Part shown: positions 25,768-34,674 of the stretch, one piece after another
Numbering within the stretch: the first letter of the stretch is position 1
Layout of the letters: every line of letters starts with the position of its first letter
Source: UBA937 sp031549725
GTDB taxonomy: Bacteria > Spirochaetota > Spirochaetia > Treponematales > Breznakiellaceae
Assembly: GCA_031549725.1 (NCBI GenBank)
Contig: JAVBPH010000027.1
Location: 7,631-71,630, forward strand
Direction: 5' to 3'
DNA length: 64,000 nucleotides
Notes under the pieces: generated by a model
Database searches by the model: none
Seen by the model: the letters and a program-made list of their open reading frames with translations, nothing else
Told to the model about the DNA's origin: nothing
Made by a program: the position numbers and the translations under genes

Positions 25768-26238
25768 ATGGGTAAGATACATTATATAAAAGGCGATGCG
25801 ACCCGGCCAATCGGAGAGGGCAATAAAATTATCGCCCACATCTGTAATGATATCGGCGGATGGGGTGCGGGTTTTGTTCTGGCCATTTCAAAAAGATGGA
25901 AAGAACCCGAAAGGAAATACCGGGAATGGTTTCACAGCGGCGGAAATTTTTCCCTGGGCCGCATACAAATTGTCCAGGTGGAGGATACGGTCTCTGTAGC
26001 AAACATGATAGCCCAGACGGGAATCTCCCCAAGCCGGGGCGTTCCGCCCGTCCGTTACGATGCGGTAAGAACCTGCTTAGATAATCTTGCCAAAACCGCT
26101 GCGGAAATGAATGCCCAAATCCATATGCCCAGGATTGGCTGCGGTCTGGCCGGAGGCAGCTGGGATAAGATTGAACCTATTATACAGGAGACACTCATTA
26201 CCCGGAACATTGATGTATTTGTGTATGATTTGAATTGA
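25768..26238 (+). CDS. Macrodomain (ADP-ribose-binding) protein
   Basis: A 156-residue stand-alone macrodomain. The ligand-binding elements are KIIAHICNDIGGWGAGFVLAI (glycine-rich loop) and MPRIGCGLAGGSWDKIEPII. Such proteins bind or hydrolyse ADP-ribose derivatives, for example O-acetyl-ADP-ribose, or remove ADP-ribose from macromolecules. The substrate cannot be read from sequence. ATG 25768 is preferred because a perfect TATAAT ends 6 nt upstream. It is convergent with the nuclease gene, 5 nt away; no toxin or ADP-ribosyltransferase partner is adjacent. Confidence 0.88.
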   Translation: MGKIHYIKGDATRPIGEGNKIIAHICNDIGGWGAGFVLAISKRWKEPERKYREWFHSGGNFSLGRIQIVQVEDTVSVANMIAQTGISPSRGVPPVRYDAVRTCLDNLAKTAAEMNAQIHMPRIGCGLAGGSWDKIEPIIQETLITRNIDVFVYDLN

Positions 26239-26243
26239 GAAAA

Positions 26244-27125
26244 TTATTTTTTTCCAGATACCTGCCATTCACCAAGACTTCCCTTAACACTTTCCACTGA
26301 TTCCTGGTCAGGCCCCAGGGCGGTCAGAAAATCCAGACCTGTGAGTGCTTCAATTCTGTCAATGGTGGTAATATACTCAACTAAATTCTGTTTTTCCTTG
26401 GGAAGGATATTGGGAATAACAAAAGCCAGGGGGTTTACTTTTAAAACAGGATCTTCCCGGATAATAATTTTAAAAAGGGCATCCGGTACGGCGACTTTTT
26501 TCTCCGTTCCCTGCCCCAGCCAAAGGGCGGGGCTTTTGGAAAAAAATACCGGGCCGCAGATAACCCAAACCCGGCCGTAGGTATCCGCCCACTGGTTGCA
26601 GAGGGACTCCAGGTCCTTCCACATCCCGTTGTTCTGCCACTGCAGTTGGGGTACAGCATTAAGGAGGGTATGGGTATTGTATGCGGCTTCTTTGCTGATC
26701 CGTTCCGCGGTGTCCTTAGGACACATATGCCCCCGGACAAAACGGTAATCGGTTTTTACTTCCGGAAGATCCATGGTTCCCGCCACATGATAGGATTCAT
26801 CCCCCGGTGCAATTCCTCTTAACTGCAGGTCCTTGTCGGTCATCCAATTAGGTCTGGTCTTCAGGGGATCCTCTTTTACGAGCCGTTTTATTTCAAAGGA
26901 TACCCATTCAGGAATACCCCAGAGATCGGGAATCCCGTCACCGTCGTCATCATCCTCCCCGTCAAAACTGAGGGTAAACGCGGCAAATTCAAAGGGTATA
27001 TCCCGGGGCAGGGTAACCCATTTATCATGCTCGAAGGAAGGGTCTTTTATTTCAGGCGCATAGGATTGCCCATATGCAAAACTAAAAACAAAACCAACCA
27101 GCAGAACCAGGAAGAAATTTTTCAT
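26244..27125 (-). CDS. Secreted DNA/RNA non-specific endonuclease (NUC1 family)
   Basis: A 293-residue protein with a clear signal peptide (FFLVLLVGFVFSFAYGQ). The catalytic region has VRGHMCPKDTAE (RGH at 131-133, equivalent to the DRGH of Serratia nuclease) and HTLLNAVPQLQWQNNGMWKDLE, carrying the metal-binding Asn. The first residue of DRGH is Val here, which is unusual. An acidic loop, DGEDDDDGDGIPD (55-67), resembles a calcium-binding repeat. It probably degrades extracellular nucleic acid for nutrition. No ribosome site is seen; TATAAT (complement of 27132-27137) ends 6-7 nt before the ATG. Confidence 0.88.
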   Translation of the reverse strand: MKNFFLVLLVGFVFSFAYGQSYAPEIKDPSFEHDKWVTLPRDIPFEFAAFTLSFDGEDDDDGDGIPDLWGIPEWVSFEIKRLVKEDPLKTRPNWMTDKDLQLRGIAPGDESYHVAGTMDLPEVKTDYRFVRGHMCPKDTAERISKEAAYNTHTLLNAVPQLQWQNNGMWKDLESLCNQWADTYGRVWVICGPVFFSKSPALWLGQGTEKKVAVPDALFKIIIREDPVLKVNPLAFVIPNILPKEKQNLVEYITTIDRIEALTGLDFLTALGPDQESVESVKGSLGEWQVSGKK

Positions 27126-27596
27126 AGAATCGATTATAAGTGAAAAGGAAATTAAGAACTACCTGAAGAGTTATAATTGCCAGGTCCCCAGGAAAATGAA
27201 CCTGGCAATCGTTTTTTACATGATTTTTTTTACATAATAAACACGGGAAATCTGTGTTTACCCCAATATCCGGGTTTCCTGTCCCGGCCGACTTACTTTT
27301 GAGTGAATACGCTGTTAAAGGCAATGATAGATCCCTGCAATTTGATTTTTTTACATACCCGCTGCTTTTACCCATTCATACCCGGATCCTCATTTCGCAG
27401 AGGTTCCTATATAACTGGGTGCACTAAATCCCGGGATTACTCCCGCCAAAATCAACATCGCCGTGGTCTAACCCAAGGCATTGGCTCACCTATTTTTATT
27501 ATAATGTAAAGGACAATATGATTTCCATGTTTTTAGAAAAAAATATATAAATACAAATGGCCAGGATACTTCCATGGCCTGGAATACCTATTTATA
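27126..27596. other. Gene-free stretch, 470 bp
   Basis: Contains ATTGCCAGGT/ACCTGGCAAT (27176-27209), a perfect 10-bp hairpin followed on the plus strand by CGTTTTTT, so it looks like a plus-strand terminator without an obvious gene to terminate. The rest holds no supported gene. Confidence 0.55.
27176..27217 (+). terminator. Orphan terminator-like hairpin
   Basis: A 10-bp perfect stem (ATTGCCAGGT with ACCTGGCAAT) followed by a T6 run. No plus-strand gene ends here, so either a small RNA precedes it or it is a relic of a lost gene. Confidence 0.5.
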
Positions 27597-28766
27597 TTAT
27601 TGTACCCCCCGGCACCATACGGACAATACTTCCAAATTCTTGTCCAGCAGTATCAGATCCGCGTCGTATCCCGGGGCTATCCTGCCTTTCCGGTCATACA
27701 CCCCGGCAGCCTTTGCAGGGACGGCGGATGCCGCTTTTATTGCCATATCTGCGGGAATTCCCGCCTGCCGAACCAGGGTCCTGACCATCGTATCCAGGGC
27801 AACCGCAGAACTGGCCAGGCTGGAATGATCCTTCAGCATGGCCACGCCGTTTTCAATTACAGCCTCCTGCCCACAGATAAAAAGGGGTTTGCGGGAATTA
27901 AAACCGGCCGCCCTGGAAGCATCGGAACAGACCATAAACTTTTCAGGCCCCTTGCACCGCCAGGCCACCTGGAGCAGTTCCCCGGGGACATGGAACCCGT
28001 CGGCAATCAGTTCAGTGTAGAGCCGGTCGTCGGTTAAAGCCGCTTCCAGGACACCGCATACCCGGAAAGGTCCCTCCTTATGAACGCCGGCCATGGCATT
28101 ATACAGATGGGTTACCATACCCATTCCCTGGTCAGCGGCTTTTCTGAATGTGGCAGCATCCGCATTGGAATGTCCCCCGGAAACAAGTATCCCCATTTCA
28201 ACCAGCCGGGGAATCCAATCCATCACCCCGTCCAGTTCGGGGGCTAATGTTATCCGGGAGATAATATCCTGGTTTTTCTCAATAAAAGCCTTGGCGGCAC
28301 GGTCAAAGGGCAGGATACATTCCAGGGCCTGGCATCCCTTATAGAGGGGATTGATATAGGGGCTTTCAAAATGGACCCCCAGAATTTCGATCTTTCCGGG
28401 GGAATTTGATTTTTTCAGGGATCTGACCATGTCACAGGCCCGGCTGAGTTTCTCCATGGGATCCACCGAAAGGGAAGGCATAAAGGAGGTTACCCCATGG
28501 GTCCGGTGAAATTCTTCCATAAGAAAATAAGCTTCCGGTTCACCATCATTCACGTCCCCGCCATTGGCGCCATGACAATGGAGATCGATAAATCCCGGCG
28601 CCAGGATGAGACCTTCCCCGGAAATACGGGTGATATTTTCAGGAATTTCCGGGTTTGAACCGGTATAAACTGATACAATCCTGCCATCCCGGACAAGCAG
28701 GCTGCCCTTCACAAAGCCCTCATCCAGGACCATGTCCGCATTCTGAAAAAGAAGATGATCCACCAT
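27597..28766 (-). CDS. nagA: N-acetylglucosamine-6-phosphate deacetylase
   Basis: A 389-residue amidohydrolase. PGFIDLHCHGANGGDV carries the metal-binding HxH (63-65). GVHFESPYIN has the catalytic-site Glu, SGGHSNADAATF and VTHLYNAMAGVHKEGP the other His ligands, and MVCSDASRAAG the catalytic Asp. It deacetylates GlcNAc-6-P, feeding amino-sugar carbon and wall-recycling material into glycolysis. nagB is not adjacent. The ATG has no ribosome site; TAAGAT ends 6 nt upstream with TTGCAT 16 bp further up. Confidence 0.95.
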   Translation of the reverse strand: MVDHLLFQNADMVLDEGFVKGSLLVRDGRIVSVYTGSNPEIPENITRISGEGLILAPGFIDLHCHGANGGDVNDGEPEAYFLMEEFHRTHGVTSFMPSLSVDPMEKLSRACDMVRSLKKSNSPGKIEILGVHFESPYINPLYKGCQALECILPFDRAAKAFIEKNQDIISRITLAPELDGVMDWIPRLVEMGILVSGGHSNADAATFRKAADQGMGMVTHLYNAMAGVHKEGPFRVCGVLEAALTDDRLYTELIADGFHVPGELLQVAWRCKGPEKFMVCSDASRAAGFNSRKPLFICGQEAVIENGVAMLKDHSSLASSAVALDTMVRTLVRQAGIPADMAIKAASAVPAKAAGVYDRKGRIAPGYDADLILLDKNLEVLSVWCRGVQ

Positions 28767-28772
28767 AGGATC

Positions 28773-28800
28773 ATCTTAACCCAATCCCCGGTACATGCAA
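28773..28800 (-). promoter_or_regulatory. Putative nagA promoter, leaderless type
   Basis: TTGCAT (complement of 28795-28800), 16 bp, TAAGAT (complement of 28773-28778), then 6 nt to the ATG. Confidence 0.4.
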
Positions 28801-28814
28801 AGAGTCCCGGACCA

Positions 28815-28858
28815 TAAAAAAAAGCTGTCCGAAAAGGTTAAATCCCCTCGGAACAGCT
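28815..28858 (-). terminator. Rho-independent terminator after the HdeD-like gene
   Basis: On the minus strand AGCTGTTCCGA pairs with TCGGACAGCT (one bulge) and is followed by a run of T8. It lies about 30 nt past the stop of the gene at 28888. Confidence 0.8.
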
Positions 28859-28887
28859 CCCTTAATGCGGTATTGAGGGTTAGTTAT

Positions 28888-29412
28888 CTACCTGTTTCTG
28901 GTAAACGCATACACAATTGATTCAATTCCTGCCAGCATAAAGTAAAAACCAAGAATAAAGGACATGGTTAATATAGACGCCATGGGATTAAACAGAAGCA
29001 TTACACCGGCAATTATACAAAGGATGTTGATGATCAACAAAAACCAAAAATAGCCGTTTCCGTAAGCCTGCCTCATGCTTACCATAAGAACTATGTGGTA
29101 TATTGAAGAAGCAATAAACCAGATGGCGAATACATAGGGCATAGCCCACGCCCCGGCCCAAAGGTTAAAAAGCAGAACAATCCCGATCAGGATATCCAGG
29201 ATTCCCATAATAATCCTGAAAACCTTATTTCCTCCGTCATTGTTAACAATGAACCAAATACCCGAAAGGATTGCCATAATCCCAAATAACATGGTCAGAG
29301 CCAGGACATCTGAGAAGGGATTCCTGAATGCAATAATGGCAGTGATGATAAGGAGAATCCCCAGAATCAGGTATCCCCAGCCGAAACTTTTCTTCGTTGA
29401 TTGACCGTCCAT
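28888..29412 (-). CDS. HdeD-family (DUF308) membrane protein
   Basis: A 174-residue protein with about six TM helices arranged as repeated helix pairs, as in E. coli HdeD. The start GWGYLILGILLIITAIIAFRN matches the family pattern in which G-rich helices are followed by P/F-S near the turn. Its role is unclear; HdeD is associated with acid resistance at high cell density, but that function should not be assumed here. AGGAGG lies just before the ATG. It has its own terminator downstream and is monocistronic. Confidence 0.75.
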   Translation of the reverse strand: MDGQSTKKSFGWGYLILGILLIITAIIAFRNPFSDVLALTMLFGIMAILSGIWFIVNNDGGNKVFRIIMGILDILIGIVLLFNLWAGAWAMPYVFAIWFIASSIYHIVLMVSMRQAYGNGYFWFLLIINILCIIAGVMLLFNPMASILTMSFILGFYFMLAGIESIVYAFTRNR

Positions 29413-29679
29413 TTAATAGCCTCCTAAAACTTTTACAAAATATTATTTCACTATGTAAAAATATACGCAGAGCATAAAAAATCTTCAAGTTTTCTTTTTT
29501 TCCTTTATAAAGTGAAAAAAACCCGAAAAGAGGCCCTTAGAAACGATTTCGATAAAACTAAACGAAAAGGGACTAATGACACGACACAATAGTTTATGGT
29601 ATAAAATAGGGGAAAACCCGGGTAATAAAGTGTGTGTTTTGAGATATCCAGGGATTTAATCATAAATATGGAGGTTGTC

Positions 29680-31035
29680 ATGGCCAGGAGCTTTGATCCA
29701 AAACAATTGGCAGATTTTGCCCGTTATTATGGATTTCATTACGATATTTGCGATCCCTTTACCCTGATGCAGGATATACAGTATGAAATGGACCGGGGGT
29801 TAAAGGGGACAGGGTCAAGCCTCCCCATGCTGCCTTCATATTTAAGCCCGATTTCCCATGTTCCGCCGGGAAAAACCGTGATCGCCCTGGATGCGGGAGG
29901 AACAAATCTCCGGGCTGCCCTGGTCCGGTTCGATGAAAAAGGGAACACCATTGCAGAGGGGACCAGGAAATCCCACATGCCCGGCACAAAAGGAAAGGTC
30001 AATGCGGAACAGTTTTTCGATGAAATCGCCGACCTTACCATACCTTTACTAAACGAAGCAAAAAACCTGGAAGGGATTGGGTTTTGCTTTTCCTACCCCA
30101 TGGAAATGACCAAGGATTCCGACGGGATACTTCTGGGTTTCAGCAAGGAGGTGGACGCTCCGGACGTGATAGGAAAGGCCATTGGCGCCGGTTTAAGGGA
30201 GGCCCTTTCCAAAAAAGGCGTCAAGGCTCCGGACCGGATTGTTCTTCTCAATGATACGGTGGCGGCGCTTCTTTCCGGATTGGCGGAAATCCCCCCGGAT
30301 GGGGGAAAACGCCGGGGAGAGGATACCTATGGCATTGCCGGGGGTCCGGTGATCGGGTTTATCCTGGGAACTGGTATCAATATCGCCTACCCTGAAAAGG
30401 AAATACCCAAAATTAATTTTAGTTCTTCCCAGGCGCAGGTGGTGGTCTGCGAAACCGGGAATTTTACCTCCCGGTATGTGGGAATCCTGGATAGGGGATA
30501 CGATCAAACCACAAAAAACCCCGGGGCATATACCTTTGAAAAAGCTACCGCCGGGGCATATCTGGGTCCGCTGACCCATTTTATTATGAAGCAGGCTATT
30601 CGGGACAAGGTGCTTTCCTTTAAGAAATCCGGGGAACTGCTTTCCATGCAGACCCTTCAGACCAGGGACCTCAATGAATTTATGCATGCCCCGCTGACAG
30701 GAAAAGGCCCTGTGGGCGAACTTTTTGGTCCCGATGAAAGGGATGCCCTCACATCCTTTGTATACCTGACTTCAATTATTACCGAGAGGGCGGGAATTTT
30801 TGCCGGTACCGCCGTGGCGGCCAGCATTGACCGGATAGGCACAGGGTACGATCCCATGGTTCCGGTCAGGGTTGCCGTGGAAGGGACCACCTATGTTATC
30901 TATAAGGGACTCCGGGAAGCCCTGGAATCTCATCTCCATATCCTGCTGAATTCCCATGCCCCCCGGTCTTATGTGATTTCACCAGTGGAACAGGCATCGC
31001 TGTTTGGGGCGGCGGTGGCGGCTCTTTCTAAATAG
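29680..31035 (+). CDS. Hexokinase
   Basis: A 451-residue sugar kinase of the actin/Hsp70-fold superfamily. The phosphate-1 motif is ALDAGGTNLRAALV (71-78). LNDTVAALLSG carries the catalytic Asp, and GFILGTGINIAY is the phosphate-2 region. Length and layout match the spirochaete/eukaryote-like hexokinases rather than the short bacterial ROK glucokinases. ATG 29680 is chosen because GGAGG ends 5-6 nt upstream; ATG 29668 overlaps that site. It supplies glucose-6-phosphate to the glycolysis that uses pfp further along. Confidence 0.9.
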   Translation: MARSFDPKQLADFARYYGFHYDICDPFTLMQDIQYEMDRGLKGTGSSLPMLPSYLSPISHVPPGKTVIALDAGGTNLRAALVRFDEKGNTIAEGTRKSHMPGTKGKVNAEQFFDEIADLTIPLLNEAKNLEGIGFCFSYPMEMTKDSDGILLGFSKEVDAPDVIGKAIGAGLREALSKKGVKAPDRIVLLNDTVAALLSGLAEIPPDGGKRRGEDTYGIAGGPVIGFILGTGINIAYPEKEIPKINFSSSQAQVVVCETGNFTSRYVGILDRGYDQTTKNPGAYTFEKATAGAYLGPLTHFIMKQAIRDKVLSFKKSGELLSMQTLQTRDLNEFMHAPLTGKGPVGELFGPDERDALTSFVYLTSIITERAGIFAGTAVAASIDRIGTGYDPMVPVRVAVEGTTYVIYKGLREALESHLHILLNSHAPRSYVISPVEQASLFGAAVAALSK

Positions 31036-31410
31036 CATTCTTTTGGAATTCCCGGCGCTGATATTTATTGGCCCCGGGGAATCTGACATATTCGAATATA
31101 ATGTTGCGCTCCCGGGTTGAACGGTTCAGGAAATTTTATTTTTTTATGCGATGCGGAAATCGAGGCTTTGTTCAACAAAAGGTAAAAATCTTTTTAAAAT
31201 TTTTCTTATGTATAGTTTTTTTTGATGTACTGTTTGCATTTCATTTCAAAGAAATGGCAGCAAATACAAAAAATGCCTTCAATTTCCAGGATTGAATTAT
31301 TATTACCGTTGTCATTAATGAAATAATTTTTCTTGACGTTTGAATCAACTCAAAGTTAAATTAAAGGGAACCAAAAACATATCTCGAAATATTTTCTATG
31401 GAGTAAAAAC
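31036..31410. other. Leader region of the PRD gene
   Basis: 375 bp without a supported gene. The 3' end carries the promoter at 31333-31361; the rest shows no strong structure. Confidence 0.5.
31333..31361 (+). promoter_or_regulatory. Promoter of the PRD-domain gene
   Basis: TTGACG, 17 bp, TTAAAT. The spacer holds the inverted repeat TTTGA-6-TCAAA (31339-31354), a possible operator. Confidence 0.55.
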
Positions 31411-31767
31411 ATGGATTTAGAAACCAGGATGGGAATGCTTATATCCAGTAAGACAATTTCTGAGAACGTTGCATCTGTGGTAAGAAAAATCATTCATCGC
31501 CTAGACAACTATTGGAAAATATCATTGACCGAGGAAAACGGAGGCCGCATGGTGACCCACCTGGCCATGACCTTGATGCGTGCCAACAGGGCCGGGACCG
31601 GGGAAATCCTGGAATGTGAAAACATCGATACGGTAAAAAAATTGAATGTGTTTCCTATGGCAATGGAGATTACCGAGGACCTCATAACCCACACGGGTAT
31701 CAGTATTACTGATACTGAAAAGGAATTTCTTCAGACAAATATTTGTCTTCTTTTGGAAGACAAATAG
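31411..31767 (+). CDS. Stand-alone PRD-domain protein
   Basis: A 118-residue protein resembling a single PTS-regulation domain. NGGRMVTHLAMTLMRANRAGTGE carries the conserved His (H50) that can be phosphorylated in PRDs, followed by a second half with ITEDLITHTGISITDTEKEFLQTNI. There is no RNA-binding CAT or DNA-binding domain, unlike BglG or LicR. Small single-PRD proteins of this kind are known beside amino-sugar or sugar-acid degradation operons. Here no PTS gene is adjacent, so its role is unknown. GGAG precedes the ATG. Confidence 0.65.
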   Translation: MDLETRMGMLISSKTISENVASVVRKIIHRLDNYWKISLTEENGGRMVTHLAMTLMRANRAGTGEILECENIDTVKKLNVFPMAMEITEDLITHTGISITDTEKEFLQTNICLLLEDK

Positions 31768-31894
31768 TATGTTTTTGTCTTTCTGGATTTACGGTAATTA
31801 TACTCTTCTCATTCCTGCCCGGGGAAAAGCCGATGCAGATCGATCCGGATTGTGAAATGTTTTCCGGTGGACAATTCTGCTAATCCGTTTATTC

Positions 31895-32058
31895 CTCTCG
31901 TTCCGGGTTTATACGGTGTTTTCCCGGCCCGGATAAGGGCTTTGCGAAGCAAAGACCAGGGCCGGCAAAACGTACCGGAATGAGCCGTTGAAAACGTAGC
32001 TGACCTAGGTGAACGCAGACCGGGGAGCAAAGCCACAACGGGTATAAACTTTATCAGG
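31895..32058 (-). repeat. attC-like element E1 (decayed)
   Basis: A 164-bp imperfect palindrome. The inner arms AAAGTTTATAC and GTATAAACCCGGA match those of E2 at 33912, and a long central hairpin (GCCGGCCC/GGGCCGG, with TTTGCTTCGCAAAG inside) has a different sequence but the same position as in E2. The outer core is degenerate: ACCTGAT instead of RYYYAAC, and no clear GTTRRRY. It starts 18 nt past the stop of the transglutaminase-like gene, the position expected for a cassette attC site. Confidence 0.5.
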
Positions 32059-32076
32059 TGCAGTTGAAACATTTGA

Positions 32077-32947
32077 TTAACTCAATGCTTTAAATTGTTC
32101 TATTGAGATATACTCATCCGTCAATAACCATCCTGGTGCATTCGGGTAATGCCTTCGGGCAAATTCATCAGGGTCAGTCAGAAAGAAATCCGTTGAATAT
32201 GCATATATAAACCGATTATTATTTACATAACCCGCATCCCAAGTTGTATCAATCAAATAATAAATACCATTTATTTTCACACTATTCCATGCATGCCTTG
32301 TAAAAATACCTTGAGGCCCAATTGCATATTTACTTCTTCCTTTTGTAACTCCTGTTACATAATGTGCTTCAAAACTTGCTTTTCCTGCCATGTATGTAAA
32401 TAACATTGCATATCCACCACACACAGCATTTCTATAACGCAATGTAATTATTGGCTCTATTATTTTAATTTCCCCACGATTATATGCGGCAACATCATAT
32501 TCAATATTTGTACAAATCCAATCATGGATTGATTTTATTTTCAGATACTTATCTTCAGTCCATGACGTCAAATATTCAACAAGCTTATCTAAATAAAATT
32601 CAGGAGCTGTTCGAATTCCTTGGGATATTTCTTCCGGAATATTTGAAATAATTTGTTCTGGAATATTATTCTGATAAACACTAACATCTATTAATTCGGT
32701 CCCATTATTTTGATTGAAATAAACATACCTATCCTTTTCTTCTGCATATATTGTTAATACTCCTATAAATATGAAAAAAAAACTAAATACCGAGGCTTTT
32801 TCAAAATGTCAAATTTTGAAAAAGCAACCTTAGATGTACGTGCAGAAAGAATACTATTTTATTTATGGGTAAGGAAATAGCATTCTTTCTGCAAAAGCCT
32901 TTTTCAAAACTAACCGAGTTTTGAAAAAGGCTCTACCTTTTTTTCAT
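32077..32947 (-). pseudogene. Transglutaminase-like gene broken by a family A insertion
   Basis: The catalytic part is intact: Cys in RNAVCGGYAMLF, His in FTRHAWNSVKI and Asp in YLIDTTWDAG, the transglutaminase-core triad. Reading upstream, the frame runs through a mature N terminus (EEKDRYVYFNQNNG) and a hydrophobic signal (FSFFFIFIGVLTIYA) into the repeat at 32792-32933. The likely original start, ATGAAAAAAAGG (from 32947), lies on the far side, with TACC duplicated on both flanks. Removing the element leaves the frame off by one, explained by a slip in a T9 tract. An in-frame TTG at 32571 could still give a 164-residue signal-less protein. Confidence 0.8.
32792..32933. repeat. Family A interspersed element, copy A3
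   Basis: A 142-bp copy in inverted orientation relative to A2, nearly identical to it in the central hairpin. It is flanked by TACC on both sides (32788-32791 and 32934-32937) and inserted in the signal-peptide codons of the transglutaminase-like gene. Confidence 0.9.
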
Positions 32948-33027
32948 AATGACTCCAATATTGTTCTGGATTTTCTTTTCCAAATTGCGCCAAACTAAAA
33001 TCAGACGCAGTATTTTTGCTTCGTTCA

Positions 33028-33540
33028 TTAATTATCAAAGGGGATCTGTTCTCTTAATAAACGTTCTTTGAGAACATTAAATCCTCTACAATTCCAATCA
33101 ACTGTAAATACAACTTTATTCCCAGAATATACCCTAATTTGTTGCTGGTTTCTAATTTTTATTTTTGTAATATCAGTAAATGAAAATTGCTTTTTAATCC
33201 AAGGAAATGGAGAATAAACTATTTGATTGTCGTCAATTATAATTTTCCATGAAGCGCAATATATTGTAAAAAATAAACCCAATAACATAAAAAATGAAAA
33301 AACAAGATAACCCCACCATTCTGCGGTATCATTTGGAAAAATCGTCATCCATACAAGTAAACCAAGAAAGAAAACAGTACAGATCGTTCCGATAATAAGA
33401 AATAATCTTGACTGCCTAATAATAAAATGTTCTAAATCCATGCTTTTTTCAGTTTTTTTTACTTCCTTTTTGGCAGCAAAAAGGATAATAAACACCAATA
33501 TGGGTATAATGAAATAAATAATATTGATATTATCCATCAT
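33028..33540 (-). CDS. Membrane protein with a C-terminal PH-like domain
   Basis: A 170-residue protein with three predicted TM helices (residues about 5-25, 43-65, 75-98). A soluble tail follows: WKIIIDDNQIVYSPFPW, then FSFTDITKIKIRNQQQIRVYS. This pattern of short beta strands resembles bacterial PH-like domains, but the family is not certain. AAAGGAG precedes the ATG. Base composition is clearly more AT-rich than the housekeeping genes. It lies between the attC-like sites E1 and E2, upstream of the broken transglutaminase-like gene. Confidence 0.65.
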   Translation of the reverse strand: MMDNINIIYFIIPILVFIILFAAKKEVKKTEKSMDLEHFIIRQSRLFLIIGTICTVFFLGLLVWMTIFPNDTAEWWGYLVFSFFMLLGLFFTIYCASWKIIIDDNQIVYSPFPWIKKQFSFTDITKIKIRNQQQIRVYSGNKVVFTVDWNCRGFNVLKERLLREQIPFDN

Positions 33541-33590
33541 GTTTCTCCTTTAGTTTTTTGATTTACTATTTATTAAATATATTGTCAACT

Positions 33591-33725
33591 GAGCTTTTTT
33601 CAAAACTCGGTTAGTTTTGAAAAAAGCTTCAGAAAAACCGTCAAAAAGCCGGTTTTTCCCCTAAATCTAAGGTTGCTTTTTCAAAATTACGGCCCTTGCG
33701 GTCCGGCGGATTTTGAAAAAGCCTC
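33591..33725. repeat. Family A interspersed element, copy A4 (variant)
   Basis: A 135-bp copy from GAGCT to GCCTC. Hairpin 1 has TTTTTTCAAAACT/AGTTTTGAAAAAA. The central hairpin is replaced by AAAAACCG/CGGTTTTT, as in A1. The loop of hairpin 3 is enlarged. No target duplication is visible, so one flank may have been rearranged. Confidence 0.7.
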
Positions 33726-33727
33726 AT

Positions 33728-33794
33728 AGGATAAAGAAATAAAAATTTCTCCCGGGGCACCTCTAAAAATCTAACCGAGTTTTTAGAGGTGCCC
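33728..33794. repeat. 67-bp repeat F, copy 2
   Basis: Nearly identical to 10702-10768, ending in a GGGGCACCTCTAAAAA type hairpin. It directly abuts family A copy A4. Confidence 0.7.
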
Positions 33795-33911
33795 TAAAAT
33801 AACAGTAACGCAAAATGACTAAAACGCTCTTGACTCTGTTACAAAATGAAATAATCATGCAACCTACCCTGTTGTTTACCTGATGCCGACAATAGTTTTT
33901 TGAGGTATGTC

Positions 33912-34078
33912 ACCTAACGTCCGGGTTTATACGAGGTTTTGTGGCGGCTTAATAGGGCATTGCGCAGCAATGACCGCCGCCACAAAATGTGGGTGCTGTG
34001 AGCCGTGGGAGGCGCAGCCGACCTAGGCGAACGGAACCCCGAGGAGCGCAGCGACGACGCGTATAAACTTTGTTAGAC
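33912..34078 (-). repeat. attC-like recombination site E2
   Basis: On the minus strand it begins with R''-like GTCTAAC (complement of 34072-34078; fits RYYYAAC) and ends with R'-like GTTAGGT (complement of 33912-33918; fits GTTRRRY). L-box-like arms AAAGTTTATACG and CGTATAAACCCGG lie inside, with a long central hairpin TTTTGTGGCGGC/GCCGCCACAAAA. Length is 167 bp. It starts 26 nt past the stop of the gene at 34105, as expected for a gene-cassette attC. The same GTTAGGTGACA junction recurs at 34995. Confidence 0.6.
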
Positions 34079-34104
34079 GACGTGACCATTTTTACATTGT
34101 TTCC

Positions 34105-34674
34105 TTACTCACTATTTTGTTTTCTTATATATTTTGGATCAGGTCGATTAAATTTATCCACATACACCCGAGCATCCTGCGGAAAAATATTGTCCAATAA
34201 TTCTTCTAAATCTTCTTTATAGATCAATTTATATTCTAGATCTAATTGTTTGTGAAAATATTCATATAATTGTTCTAATGCCGCATGGTTAACCCGGTAT
34301 TTTGCTGAATATAACATTTTTTTCTTTGAATAAGGAAGAATATGTGGATCGTAAATAATAGAATATTGTTTTATATAATTCAAATCTTCATCATATACAA
34401 GAAATATTGCATCATTTCCTTTGAGGGGAATAATAAATACATTGGTTATATCATAGCCTAAACTGTCTGTACAACTGAATAAAGAATATAAAAAACCCTC
34501 AGAAGAATTATTACGAATATATTTATAATAAATATTATCCGGCGCATGATCTTCCTCATATATGGGTTCTGTCATGATTGCATTAGGCGGCCAGACAAAA
34601 TCATCCATTTCTTCTGAAATAGACTGAAAAGAAAATACACAAAAAAAGATGATAAATAATGATACGTTTTTCAT
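34105..34674 (-). CDS. Exported protein of unknown function, cassette-borne
   Basis: A 189-residue AT-rich gene. The N-terminal signal peptide (VSLFIIFFCVFSFQSIS) is followed by an acidic mature protein with many Asp, Glu and Tyr (EEMDDFVWPPNAIMTEPIYE). I recognise no domain. ATG 34674 overlaps the stop of the upstream open frame by 4 nt (ATGA), so translation was probably coupled; the further in-frame start at 34707 is not supported. It lies between the core-site junction at 34995 and the attC-like site E2. Confidence 0.65.
   Translation of the reverse strand: MKNVSLFIIFFCVFSFQSISEEMDDFVWPPNAIMTEPIYEEDHAPDNIYYKYIRNNSSEGFLYSLFSCTDSLGYDITNVFIIPLKGNDAIFLVYDEDLNYIKQYSIIYDPHILPYSKKKMLYSAKYRVNHAALEQLYEYFHKQLDLEYKLIYKEDLEELLDNIFPQDARVYVDKFNRPDPKYIRKQNSE

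Larger units (their letters stand above)
33541..34104. other. Gene-free stretch packed with repeats
   Basis: 560 bp holding family A copy A4, repeat F copy 2 and attC-like site E2. No gene is supported. Confidence 0.7.

Noticed and set aside
27082..27375. 97-residue Cys-containing minus-strand frame overlapping the nuclease start
   Set aside because: No ribosome site, overlaps a well-supported gene, contains the terminator-like hairpin, and the CLLC/C pattern matches no family I know.
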